Below are positions 37,433 to 45,698 of a stretch of 64,000 nucleotides of DNA, one piece after another; within the stretch, counting starts at the first letter, position 1; each line of letters starts with the position of its first letter. Position numbers and translations under genes: made by a program. Below the pieces are notes generated by a model. That model saw nothing but the letters and a program-made list of their open reading frames with translations. It searched no databases and was not told the DNA's origin. Origin of the DNA: an uncultured Clostridia bacterium (GTDB lineage: Bacteria; Bacillota; Clostridia; Oscillospirales; Oscillospiraceae); NCBI GenBank assembly GCA_947649615.1, contig CANSSG010000002.1, positions 62,001 through 126,000 of the forward strand, in the 5' to 3' direction.

Positions 37433-38293
37433 TCAAAACGCTCCCATCTGGTCCCGGAGCAAATCCCGGATATTGGTCATCTGGGTAGACACGCTGGCGT
37501 CAATAATTTCCTCCGGCGTCTCCACGATGCAGGTGCCGCCCTCATCGTCCCCCATAGGAATAATCTTCACATGCTGGCTCAAAGCCCCCAGCGCCGTTGT
37601 CAGCGCCGGCGAAATCTGCGCCACGCCCTTGGTGTCGCAGCCGGAGATATAAATATGCACCCACTCCTGCCGCTTGAGCCGCTCGGTGGCCGTCTGGATC
37701 ATCCGCACGATCACCTCGCTGCTGCTTTTCAAGCTGACCCGCACGACCTTCTCAGCCACGGCGATGCACAAATCCAGCAACTCATCCCGGGCTTGCAGCA
37801 GCACTTCCTCCCGGGCCATATCCGCCTTCTCCAAGAAAGCCTGCACTTCTTTTTCCATCCGTTCGGCCACGGCTTCCCGGTCCCGCTGGGCGTCTTCCAC
37901 GGCCTTAGCCATCCCTTGGGCATAGCCCTCCCGATAGCCCTCGTCCCGGGCGCCCATGCGTATTTCCTCCTGTTCCGCCTTAGCAGCGGCGCGCGCACCG
38001 GCCAGAAGCTCTTCTGCTTCCTCCCGGGCCTGCTTCAAAATCAGCTCCGCCTGGAGCTGGGCATACTGCACGGGGCCTTTGGACTCCGGCGGCGGGGCGG
38101 CATCCATCCCCCTGGGGGGCGGAAGCGGCTCCTCCTCCAAGAGCGGCTCCTCCGGCTCCGGCAGGGGGGCCGCTTCTTCCAGCGGCGGCTCCTCCGGAAC
38201 ATCCTCCGGAAGTTCCGTTTCTACCTCAAGCTCCTCGGCATCGGGAAAGCGGTATGCCTGGGCGTCAAGAAGCCCCTTGAGTATATTACGCAA
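37433..38293 (-). CDS. fliH: Flagellar assembly protein FliH
   Basis: 286 residues with a TTG start set by AAAGGA eight bases upstream. The N-terminal third is Glu/Pro-rich and disordered; the middle is a long coiled coil (LILKQAREEAEELLAGARAAAKAEQEEI). The C-terminal domain is V-ATPase subunit E-like. The start overlaps the fliG stop by 8 bp. FliH docks FliI to the C-ring. Confidence 0.92.
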   Translation of the reverse strand: MRNILKGLLDAQAYRFPDAEELEVETELPEDVPEEPPLEEAAPLPEPEEPLLEEEPLPPPRGMDAAPPPESKGPVQYAQLQAELILKQAREEAEELLAGARAAAKAEQEEIRMGARDEGYREGYAQGMAKAVEDAQRDREAVAERMEKEVQAFLEKADMAREEVLLQARDELLDLCIAVAEKVVRVSLKSSSEVIVRMIQTATERLKRQEWVHIYISGCDTKGVAQISPALTTALGALSQHVKIIPMGDDEGGTCIVETPEEIIDASVSTQMTNIRDLLRDQMGAF

Positions 38294-39302
38294 TGATATC
38301 GTCCTTTCCGCCCTTCAGGATCACGATTTCGTTCTTCTCCTCCAGGTCGCGGATGACCCCGACGATCCGCTGCTGGGCGTCTTCCACGTCCTTCATACGG
38401 ACGTTGGTTGTAATCTCCAAGTCGTCCCGGATGCTCTCGGCCATACGGGCGGACATGTTCATAAACAGCTTGTTGGACACATCGCCGTTGGCGGACTTGA
38501 GGGCCAGCACCAAATCTCTCGGGTCGCAGTCCCGGACGAACCGCTGGACAGACCGGTCGTCCATGGTGACAATATCCTCGAACACGAACATCCGCTTGCG
38601 GATCTCGTCCGCCAGGTCTGCGTTGTTGACGCCCAAGCGGTCGAAAATCGCCTTCTCGCTGGAACGGTCCAAATTGTTCATGATGCCGGCCACATAATCG
38701 ATGCCGCCCACCTTGACGTTGGAAGTGGTAAGCATGCTGGAGAACTTCTTCTCCATCTCCGCCTCGATAATCTTGATGGCGGAGGGGGAGGCGCTTTCCA
38801 TGGTGGCGATGGATTCCACCACCCGCACCTGCCGCTCCGGCGGGAGCTGTTCGATAACACCTGCGGCCTTTCCCGGGTCCACATAGCTGAGGACCAGGGC
38901 GATGGTCTGGGGACGCTCGTTTTGCAGGGCGGAGTAGAGACTCTTGACATCTGCCTTGTCCAGGAAGGCGAATTCCCGGTTTTTCAGGCTCTTGGTGACC
39001 TTCTCCAGCAGGCTGGTGGCGGTAGCCGCGCCGAAAGCCTTTTCCAGCACGGACCGGGCGTATTCCAAACCGCCCTCCGTAACCGCCTTCTGGGTCATGC
39101 AGCTCTGGTAAAACTCGCTGAGCACATCCTCGGTCTGCTGGGCGTCCAGCATCCCCAGCCGCGCCACCTCCAGCGTCAGCGTCTCCAAATCGGAGGCCTC
39201 GATATGCTGGTAGATCAGGGACGCCTTATCCGCTCCCAGAGAGACGACGACGGCGGCGGCCTTCTGGGGGCCGGTCAGCTCGGGTCTCATGACGTCAGCC
39301 AT
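38286..39302 (-). CDS. fliG: Flagellar motor switch protein FliG
   Basis: 338 residues. Middle-domain motif RPQTIALVLSYVDPGKAAGVI (normally EHPQ; here ERPQ) and the C-terminal torque helix region LFVFEDIVTMDDRSVQRF-like (FVFEDIVTMDDRSVQRFVRD) are both present. FliG links the MS-ring to the stator. It overlaps fliF and fliH by 8 bp each. Confidence 0.95.
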   Translation of the reverse strand: MADVMRPELTGPQKAAAVVVSLGADKASLIYQHIEASDLETLTLEVARLGMLDAQQTEDVLSEFYQSCMTQKAVTEGGLEYARSVLEKAFGAATATSLLEKVTKSLKNREFAFLDKADVKSLYSALQNERPQTIALVLSYVDPGKAAGVIEQLPPERQVRVVESIATMESASPSAIKIIEAEMEKKFSSMLTTSNVKVGGIDYVAGIMNNLDRSSEKAIFDRLGVNNADLADEIRKRMFVFEDIVTMDDRSVQRFVRDCDPRDLVLALKSANGDVSNKLFMNMSARMAESIRDDLEITTNVRMKDVEDAQQRIVGVIRDLEEKNEIVILKGGKDDIIA

Positions 39303-40962
39303 TCTCGTCGTCCCCTCCTTTCAGCCAGGTCTTGAGCATCATTGCGGCGACCTCGGGATTGTTCTGAACGAACTGCCGCACGGTCTTACGCAGCTCCATG
39401 CTCTTCTCGGTATTGATTTCCATAATATCCGCACCGGCGGTAGGCGGCGGCACAGCGCCATCCTCGCCGGGGACGGCCGCCAGGCCAAGTTCGCCCAGCA
39501 GGCCCTCCGCGCCCATTTCATTAAGCTGCTCTTCGATAATCCGCTGGTCTTCCTCCTCCTGCTGCTTCTTCCTCCGGCGGAGCAGAAGGACCACGATCAG
39601 GATAATAATAAGGAGCAGCAGCGCCACGGCGGCAATAATCAGGATGGGCATATTCTCCGGCGTAAAGAACCCGGTCTGAACCGGCTCATCCGTCTCTTCC
39701 ACCGGGAAGGGCGCCAGCAGTACGCTGACCTTCTCCGCCGGGTTCTCGCCGCCGATATTGGCGGCGGTAGCCACATGGCTGCGCAGCCGGTCCTCGTCCA
39801 CGCCCGCCGCCTCGTTGGCGTTGGAGTTGATGGTAACGGCCACACTGATATCGGTAATTCTGGGCGCCAGGTAGTCGGTCTGTTCCAGGTGGGTGTCGAT
39901 CTTATTCACCCGCTCATAGGAACTGACCACGCCGTCCCCGTTCTGCACATCCTGGGCGGCGTCCTGCACATAAGTAGGGATGTCAGAGTTGGGCGTGGTG
40001 CCTGGGACGCCGCCCACCATCTCGTATCCCTCCCGGGTCAGCGCCCAGTATCCCAGCTCCTTGCCAATCAGCCCGCCGCTCTCATAGGAGCCGTCCGGCT
40101 GATGGTAAGTCGTATCCTCCGTGTACCGCTTAATAACCTCCACGGAGACATTCGGCGACACGCTGACATTCTCAGCCCCATAGATGGGGTCGAGGAGCTG
40201 CTTGATCTGGCTGCGGAGCCGGTTGGTCTCCCGCTCCACCATCTGGAATTGCAGTTCCGCCGCGTCATTGGCGCTGGTCGCCCCGTCAGAGTATGTATTA
40301 CCCACATTATCGGTAATGGCCACGCCCTCGATGCTCAGCCCCGACCAGGCATGGCTCACCATCCGCCGGATGCCGTCGGCCTGCTCATCGGTAAGCACAT
40401 ACCCGCTACGCAGGGTAAGCTGTACGGAAGCGGTCGTCTCGGTAGCCACGTCTTCCAGCACGTACGTCCGGTCCTCTCCCGGCGCAATGTAGACGGTAGC
40501 GTCCAGTATGCCGTCCATCGTCCGGATGCTGGTTTCCAGCCGCTCCTGGGTGGCGATCTGGAAAGCAATCGCCCGCTCGGAAGTCGTAGACATAGTGCCT
40601 GCATGCTCCCAATAGGGGCCGTACAAGCTGCCGTCCTTCGGATAACCGGCCTGGGCCAGCTTCGCCAGCAGGGAGGCGTACTGCTCCTCCCGCACCATGA
40701 TGGAGGTACCCTCCATCCGGTAATCGGCGATGCCGTTATTTTGGAAATAGGTCATGATCTCGCTGGCCTCCGTAGGCGTCAACTCCTGATACAAGACCGT
40801 ATACGGCTCCTTGCCGCCGAACATGACCACGGCCGCGATAATGGCAATCAGGATCACAGCCAGGGCGGCGGCCAGTATGATGCGCAATTTCTTGCTCATA
40901 TTTTTGAAGAAGTCTTTGATTTTTTCCCAAAGACCTTTCAGCTTTGAGGTATCCACAGGCAA
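39295..40962 (-). CDS. fliF: Flagellar MS-ring protein FliF
   Basis: 555 residues with membrane segments at about 25-47 and 435-460 and the YscJ/FliF ring-building domains between (ELTPTEASEIMTYFQNNGI and YARSIAFQ-type TTSERAIAFQIATQ). The cytosolic tail, which binds FliG, is acidic and ends KTWLKGGDDENG. The start is uncertain by two codons: a TTG (40962) or a GTG (40956) both lie near the G-rich ribosome binding site. Confidence 0.95.
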   Translation of the reverse strand: MPVDTSKLKGLWEKIKDFFKNMSKKLRIILAAALAVILIAIIAAVVMFGGKEPYTVLYQELTPTEASEIMTYFQNNGIADYRMEGTSIMVREEQYASLLAKLAQAGYPKDGSLYGPYWEHAGTMSTTSERAIAFQIATQERLETSIRTMDGILDATVYIAPGEDRTYVLEDVATETTASVQLTLRSGYVLTDEQADGIRRMVSHAWSGLSIEGVAITDNVGNTYSDGATSANDAAELQFQMVERETNRLRSQIKQLLDPIYGAENVSVSPNVSVEVIKRYTEDTTYHQPDGSYESGGLIGKELGYWALTREGYEMVGGVPGTTPNSDIPTYVQDAAQDVQNGDGVVSSYERVNKIDTHLEQTDYLAPRITDISVAVTINSNANEAAGVDEDRLRSHVATAANIGGENPAEKVSVLLAPFPVEETDEPVQTGFFTPENMPILIIAAVALLLLIIILIVVLLLRRRKKQQEEEDQRIIEEQLNEMGAEGLLGELGLAAVPGEDGAVPPPTAGADIMEINTEKSMELRKTVRQFVQNNPEVAAMMLKTWLKGGDDENG

Positions 40963-40997
40963 TTCCCCCGGCCCTTTCTATGGAATACGCACCGCGC

Positions 40998-41309
40998 TTA
41001 CAGGCTGATGCGGCTGATTTCGTTATAGGCGTTCAGCGCCTTTTCCCGAAGCTGGACGAAAAGCTGTATGGAGACGTCCGCCTTATACAGCGCCATATTC
41101 AGCTCCGCAGGGTTGTCCAACTGCCCTGTAGACAACAGGTATTCCTTTTTTGCCACATCGTCCTCGCTCTCCCGGACGTTGTCAACGAGGGACTGGAAAA
41201 TATCCGCAAAAACAGAGCCTTCCGCCGCCCTTTTTTTCTCAACGGGCTGGGCTTCGCGGGTGGGAAAGCTTTCCCACAGCGGGGAAATCTTCTGAAAATT
41301 CATATTCAT
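40998..41309 (-). CDS. fliE: Flagellar hook-basal body protein FliE
   Basis: 103 residues from the ATG at 41309, eight bases after GGAGG; a longer frame begins upstream of that site. The C-terminal half holds the FliE signature (NPAELNMALYKADVSIQLFVQLREKALNAYNEISRI). FliE joins the MS-ring and rod. Confidence 0.93.
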   Translation of the reverse strand: MNMNFQKISPLWESFPTREAQPVEKKRAAEGSVFADIFQSLVDNVRESEDDVAKKEYLLSTGQLDNPAELNMALYKADVSIQLFVQLREKALNAYNEISRISL

Positions 41310-41371
41310 ATTCGTATCCTCCAGGTAATCCAAACTGGTTTCCGCCCGCCGGCAGCAGGCGTATAAACATG

Positions 41372-41427
41372 GAGAATTGGGTCAGATAGTTAAGCTGAAT
41401 GCACACGCCAACCTGACCCGAATTCTC
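41372..41427 (-). repeat. Long hairpin between flgC and fliE
   Basis: Inverted repeat with arms gagaattgggtcag and ctgacccgaattctc: 14 pairs with one bulged base and a 27-base loop, inside the early fla operon. No T-run follows. Its place between flgC and fliE suggests an mRNA processing or attenuation element. Confidence 0.55.
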
Positions 41428-41434
41428 TCTATCT

Positions 41435-41899
41435 CTATCTGCCGATTTCCAAACCGGAACTGATGACGCCCTTCAAAACGTTAAAGGCGGTCACGTCCGC
41501 CGAATAGGCCTGGCTCGCGGCCATTGCGTCGGTGATTTCCTTGACCAGGTCCACGTTGGGAAGCTCCACATAGCCCTCCTCGTTGGCATCCGGGTCGGTG
41601 GGATCGTACTTCAGCTTAAAGTCCGACGGATCCTCCGCGATTTCCACCACGCGGACGCCGCCGCTGTTTTCAAACCCAGCGTTGCTGACCCTTCCATTCC
41701 TGGCCCTGGCCATCGCCACCCGGAACGCGTCCCTGGTCGCATTCTGCGCCTGGAAAACCACAAGCTTCCGGCGGTAAGGCCCGCCGTCCTCCGTGCGGGT
41801 AGTGTTGATATTGGTGACGTTCTCGCTGATCACGTCCAGCCGGAGGTGCTGGGCGGTGATGCCGGAACCGATAATATTGATGGTACTCAGAAAAGACAT
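41435..41899 (-). CDS. flgC: Flagellar proximal rod protein FlgC
   Basis: 154 residues. Opens with NIIGSGITAQHLRLDVISENVTNINTTRTEDG and ends with NVDLVKEITDAMAASQAYSADVTAFNVLK, the paired FlgC motifs. It follows flgB by 57 bp and precedes fliE. Confidence 0.95.
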   Translation of the reverse strand: MSFLSTINIIGSGITAQHLRLDVISENVTNINTTRTEDGGPYRRKLVVFQAQNATRDAFRVAMARARNGRVSNAGFENSGGVRVVEIAEDPSDFKLKYDPTDPDANEEGYVELPNVDLVKEITDAMAASQAYSADVTAFNVLKGVISSGLEIGR

Positions 41900-41956
41900 A
41901 CGAACTCTCCTTTATCTCAGTCCCCGCCGCCCGGCGGAGGAGCCGTCATTACCCGG

Positions 41957-42352
41957 TTACTGCCCCCGGATCGCCGTCAGCAGCCGGCCCATATCCTTGC
42001 TGATTGCCCGGTACACATGCTGGATCTGATATGCGTTGCGCACCAGTTCAATGGACTGCTCCGAGACGTTGACGCCGTTCTCGTCCAGCCGGGCGGACTC
42101 ATCCACGGCGGTGTGGACCACCGGCGCGGACGCGGCGATGGCGCTGCGCATTGCCGCCTGGGGGGACTGTCCGGTCCGGGCGGCCTGCCGGATGCTGGAA
42201 CGCAGGGCTTCCTCGAAAGTGACATATTTAACCTTATACTCGGGGGTCTCGGCGTTGCTGATATTATCCAGGATCGCCCGCTGCTTAGTCCATTGGAAGT
42301 GGGCTGCTTTTTCCAGCATCATCATGGAGTTGGATGTGAAAAAGTCCGACAT
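41957..42352 (-). CDS. flgB: Flagellar proximal rod protein FlgB
   Basis: 131 residues from the ATG at 42352 (MSDFFTSNSMMMLEKA), preceded by GGAGG nine bases upstream; a longer frame lacks such a site. The QWTKQRAILDNISNAETPEYK motif is the FlgB hallmark. First gene of the 28 kb fla/che operon. Confidence 0.94.
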   Translation of the reverse strand: MSDFFTSNSMMMLEKAAHFQWTKQRAILDNISNAETPEYKVKYVTFEEALRSSIRQAARTGQSPQAAMRSAIAASAPVVHTAVDESARLDENGVNVSEQSIELVRNAYQIQHVYRAISKDMGRLLTAIRGQ

Positions 42353-42503
42353 AGCCAACGTCCTCCATTTCAAAAAATCACAATATTTCTTCTATCTTTT
42401 GCGGAAAATGCCGCCCATTTTGTGAAAAAACCATCTTCAAAAGGGGGCGTTGAATACAGCCCCGACCCACGCGCGGCAATGCAGGATATTGATAACAGGG
42501 TTA

Positions 42504-42532
42504 ATTATACTATATTCTGTCGAAATAAGCAA
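42504..42532 (-). promoter_or_regulatory. Vegetative (sigma-A) promoter of the fla/che operon
   Basis: On the minus strand TTGCTT, 17 bases, TATAAT, pointing at flgB about 150 bp away. The -10 is perfect and the -35 matches 4 of 6. The surrounding 42373-42660 stretch is AT-rich and holds no gene; it contains this promoter and the Spo0A-type boxes described separately. Confidence 0.75.
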
Positions 42533-42607
42533 GAACAAAATCTAAAATTGTCGAAATCATCCATACCCTGTCGCACTTTGCGGCAAAATTTTGCTATATT
42601 TCCGACA
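42518..42607. promoter_or_regulatory. Cluster of Spo0A-type (0A) boxes at the fla/che promoter
   Basis: TGTCGAA occurs exactly at 42518-42524 and 42549-42555 (31 bp apart, same orientation, shared TGTCGAAAT). One-mismatch versions are TGTCGCA at 42569-42575 and, on the other strand, TGTCGGA at 42601-42607. The 0A consensus is TGTCGAA. The first box lies inside the -10/-35 spacer, the others upstream, so bound Spo0A could block or modulate flgB transcription. Confidence 0.6.
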
Positions 42608-42683
42608 CAATATCCAAAGCCTTCCAAATCTTCCTATTTCTGCGCATTTTTTTACTAAAACATCCCAACCCGCCCAGAAAAGG

Positions 42684-42720
42684 AAAACACCCACAGGCCA
42701 TAATATGCGGCCCGTGGGTG
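42684..42720 (-). terminator. Terminator of the flgM-csrA operon
   Basis: On the minus strand a 12-bp stem (cacccacgggcc / ggcctgtgggtg, one G-U pair) with a 9-base loop is followed by ttttccttttct. It lies just past csrA and separates that operon from the flgB promoter region. Confidence 0.88.
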
Positions 42721-42754
42721 CAGTATGACGTTTGCATGGAAAAAGGGGGACAGC

Positions 42755-42988
42755 CTAATTCCCGCCCGCGTCCCGCAGGACGTCCAGCAGGGCCAGGGGG
42801 GACTCCTCCTCCCCGGCGGCTTCCCGGTTGACCTCCGCAGCGATTTTCAGTTCGCTGCGAAGGATAGGCACCGCCTTAGGCGCCTGGATAGCCAGCCGCA
42901 CCCGGCCGGCATCCACAGAGAGGACTGTAACCTCGATCTCGTCCCCGATGAGCAGGGATTCCCCCGCCTTCCGCTGGAGAATCAGCAT
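42755..42988 (-). CDS. csrA: Translational regulator CsrA
   Basis: 77 residues. [38 protein letters not shown] is the complete RNA-binding CsrA fold; the C-terminal tail is acidic. CsrA represses flagellin (hag) translation by binding its leader, and FliW, encoded directly upstream with a 7-bp overlap, sequesters it. No flagellin gene is in the window. Last gene of the flgM operon. Confidence 0.96.
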   Translation of the reverse strand: MLILQRKAGESLLIGDEIEVTVLSVDAGRVRLAIQAPKAVPILRSELKIAAEVNREAAGEEESPLALLDVLRDAGGN

Positions 42989-43437
42989 CCGCCCTCCCCC
43001 TTCCGGCCGCCAAACTCCGAGAGGAGGTGGCGCATATGGTACTGCCCGTCATCCAGGATCACCTGCATGGCCAGCCCCTTCCGGTCATTGACGGCCACGG
43101 GGCAGCGCAGGTTGACGGTGCTTTCCGCCACCGGGCTGCGCACGACGCACAGGGCGTAGAAGCACAGGTCCTCGCTGCGCTCCACCTCCAGCGCCCGCAG
43201 TTCTTCGGCCGGCAGCACCGGCGCGTAGTCAGGCTTCAGGGAAAAGGGGTTCATCGCCACGAAGGCGAGCTGGGGCGTCTGGACGCTCTGGAAGCACAGC
43301 AAGCTTCCCCCGCCGCCCTCAAAGGGCAGCAAGCAGAACGCCTTTTCCTCCTCAAACCCGAACAACCCCCGTTCAAACCGGAGCAGTTCCCCCGGCTGAC
43401 ATTCCACAGCGCCGAAATACTTAGTTTGAAGCTGCAC
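42982..43437 (-). CDS. fliW: Flagellar assembly factor FliW
   Basis: 151 residues from a GTG at 43437, six bases after GGAGG; an in-frame TTG two codons earlier abuts the ribosome binding site and is unlikely. The start [25 protein letters not shown] and [16 protein letters not shown] match FliW. FliW binds either flagellin or CsrA, tying CsrA release to flagellin export. Confidence 0.95.
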   Translation of the reverse strand: MQLQTKYFGAVECQPGELLRFERGLFGFEEEKAFCLLPFEGGGGSLLCFQSVQTPQLAFVAMNPFSLKPDYAPVLPAEELRALEVERSEDLCFYALCVVRSPVAESTVNLRCPVAVNDRKGLAMQVILDDGQYHMRHLLSEFGGRKGEGGC

Positions 43438-43451
43438 GGCCAACCTCCTTG

Positions 43452-44057
43452 TCAGGCTCTCACATCCACCGGCTCATAATTAGGGTCGGCAGAGGGCGGC
43501 ACATAGATCGGCCCGCCCACGTACTTAATAATGACCTCCGGCTTCTGGGTGACCGTCAGCTCGATATCGCCGGGTGTAAACTCGAAGCTGCCCCCGCCGA
43601 TTTTCCAATCGAAATTCAGCTTATCCATCTCATAACGGATGTTCATTTCCGCGGGGTCCCAGGTAATTTCCGGCCCAACCTTGGGCAAGAACTGCAATCC
43701 CACGTCCTTTACGTCCTCCAGCAAGGACTGCTTGGAGAACCGGGTAATGACCTCCTCGCCCAGCTTGGTCTGCATCATCAGCTTCCCTTCCTGGGCAAAG
43801 GCGGCCGTCGCCTTGTAAGACGCCTGAATCCCCTTCTCCGCCCCCTGCTCCTGGCTGCGGGCCAAGGTCGGGGTAATAGAGTTGCGGGCTTCGAAGGTAT
43901 CAATGTTCAGCCGGATGGGCCGGCTCTTGATTTGCAGGCCGCCCTTGTCCCTGGTAACTTCCATCTCGGCCGTACCCCGGGCGTATTCCAGTTTCGCGTT
44001 AGTGGTTTTCATTTCGATCTGGATAGGCACGGTAGTGATCTCAATTAACGGTTTCAT
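43452..44057 (-). CDS. DUF6470 (YviE-like) flagellar locus protein
   Basis: 201 residues, no signal peptide. PLIEITTVPIQIEMKTTNAKLEY at the start and a beta-rich C-terminus ending in KYVGGPIYVPPSADPNYEPVDV match the protein found between flgL and fliW in many Firmicutes (YviE in Bacillus). Its function is not established. Confidence 0.85.
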   Translation of the reverse strand: MKPLIEITTVPIQIEMKTTNAKLEYARGTAEMEVTRDKGGLQIKSRPIRLNIDTFEARNSITPTLARSQEQGAEKGIQASYKATAAFAQEGKLMMQTKLGEEVITRFSKQSLLEDVKDVGLQFLPKVGPEITWDPAEMNIRYEMDKLNFDWKIGGGSFEFTPGDIELTVTQKPEVIIKYVGGPIYVPPSADPNYEPVDVRA

Positions 44058-44132
44058 TGTGCGACGCGCGCTCCCTTCTGCTATAATCTAAGCGGCTTCC
44101 TTGCCGTAACACACAATAACGTTTATTTGATC

Positions 44133-45671
44133 TTAACTCATATAATCGATCAAGGACTGGCTCAAAAGCTGGGTCCCCACCTTCAGCGCGGCGCTGTAGC
44201 AGTAGTAGTCCCAGGAGAAATTGATAATGGCGTCCGCCAGATCCACGTCCTCGATGGAGGAACGCTGTTCATTGAGGTAATTGACCTGCAAATCCAGCCG
44301 TTCCTGATTCTGCTTCAGGAAGGACGCTTCCGCGCTGATATCCACGTACTTGCCGGAGGCGTACCCCTGGGCGTCCTTGAGCTTATTCATCAGGCGCATG
44401 GCGTCTTCATAATCCTGGTCGCTGGCATAGCGCCCCTCGTCCTTCGAACACCGGCTGTAAATTTCGCCGAGCTGCTTCATAATCATGCAGACGTTTTTCG
44501 GGTCGCCGTCCGCATCCACGCCGAAGCCCAGCATATTGATGCCGGGGAGCGTCCTATTATAGTATGTGCCGGGGACAAGGTTCCCATTATCATCCCTCAG
44601 CAGGCCCATGCCCAAATCGATAGGCGCCTCTTCTTCGGACATCTTCTGGAGGTGCTTCACATCGCCCTGGTCCAGGTAGTATTCCGCCCAAGCCCGGTCA
44701 AAGGAACTGCTATTCGGGTCATCCAGCTTTTGCCTGGAACCCATCGGTACGCCGAAATCATCCTTATCGCCGTTCGCCCAGCCCGGCTCAACATCCGGCT
44801 TCAGTATGCTGTTGCCCTTATAATAATCGACCCACGCCTGTTCCGTATTACTCATCTGGGCATACTCCGCCGACCCCCGGGCCGGCAGGCTGTCCTTATA
44901 CGCCTGCGCCAGGGACGCGTCATCGTTCGCCACAGGCTTGCCAGCCGCATCCTTCGGCACCCAATCCGGCGCCGCGCTGCTGGGCTGCGTGTTGGTCACG
45001 CCCTTATAATAATCCACCCACTCCCGTTCAGCCTCACTCTCGCTTGCCGGGATACTGTCCTTAAACGCCTGCGCCAGCGCAGCGTTATCCGTAACATCCG
45101 CTCCCTTCGACGGGTCGGCGCCGTTCTTCGGCGCCCATTTGGGCGGCTCCGCCGGACTTTTCACGCTCCCTGCGTTGACATTGACCCCGCGGTAATAGAG
45201 GATCGTCCGGTCCGCGTTCCAAGTAAAGGGCGCGTTCAACTCATCGTCCCCAGAGAACACGAAGTCCGACCCGGACTTCGCGCCGTTCATGGCATGTATA
45301 ACAGACTCCGCCGTCTCACTAAGCACCTTGCCCAGCTCATTGCGCCCGGCGGCGGTAGGGTCGTTGGCGGCATAGATGTCCGCGCTGCGCCCATCCAGGT
45401 CGGTCAGTTCATGGGTTACCGCGCCCATGGTGGCGTAGGCGATGTCAAACCGGGTCAGGGTGTCCTTGTTGTTCTTGGCATAACAGGCGGTGTTGACCAT
45501 GGACCGCCGCACACGCCACGCCTGGATCGCGGATGCGGGGTCCTCGGCGAAGCTGTCGAATTTCCGGTGGGTGAGCACCTTATTCCGGGAATCGGTCATA
45601 TTGGCGGTAGAGTTTTGCAGATTATAGCGGTATGTGTTCATAGCCATACCGGTCGTAATGCGCATACGCAT
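44133..45671 (-). CDS. flgL: Hook-filament junction protein FlgL with repeat insertion
   Basis: 512 residues, against ~300 in most FlgL. The N-terminus (RITTGMAMNTYRYNLQNSTANM) and C-terminus (LDLQVNYLNEQRSSIEDVDLADAIINF) are the flagellin-like helices D0/D1. The insertion at about residues 175-350 contains three related units ending in EWVDYYKG (to 224), AWVDYYKG (to 286) and AWAEYYLDQG (to 336), each preceded by a W-x-P/N-K-like start and an A-Q-A-(F/Y)-K-D-S-(I/L)-P-A helix in the first two. These are presumably surface domains on the junction. Confidence 0.9.
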   Translation of the reverse strand: MRMRITTGMAMNTYRYNLQNSTANMTDSRNKVLTHRKFDSFAEDPASAIQAWRVRRSMVNTACYAKNNKDTLTRFDIAYATMGAVTHELTDLDGRSADIYAANDPTAAGRNELGKVLSETAESVIHAMNGAKSGSDFVFSGDDELNAPFTWNADRTILYYRGVNVNAGSVKSPAEPPKWAPKNGADPSKGADVTDNAALAQAFKDSIPASESEAEREWVDYYKGVTNTQPSSAAPDWVPKDAAGKPVANDDASLAQAYKDSLPARGSAEYAQMSNTEQAWVDYYKGNSILKPDVEPGWANGDKDDFGVPMGSRQKLDDPNSSSFDRAWAEYYLDQGDVKHLQKMSEEEAPIDLGMGLLRDDNGNLVPGTYYNRTLPGINMLGFGVDADGDPKNVCMIMKQLGEIYSRCSKDEGRYASDQDYEDAMRLMNKLKDAQGYASGKYVDISAEASFLKQNQERLDLQVNYLNEQRSSIEDVDLADAIINFSWDYYCYSAALKVGTQLLSQSLIDYMS

Positions 45672-45698
45672 ATTAAAAGTCCTCCTTTATTCCAATCA

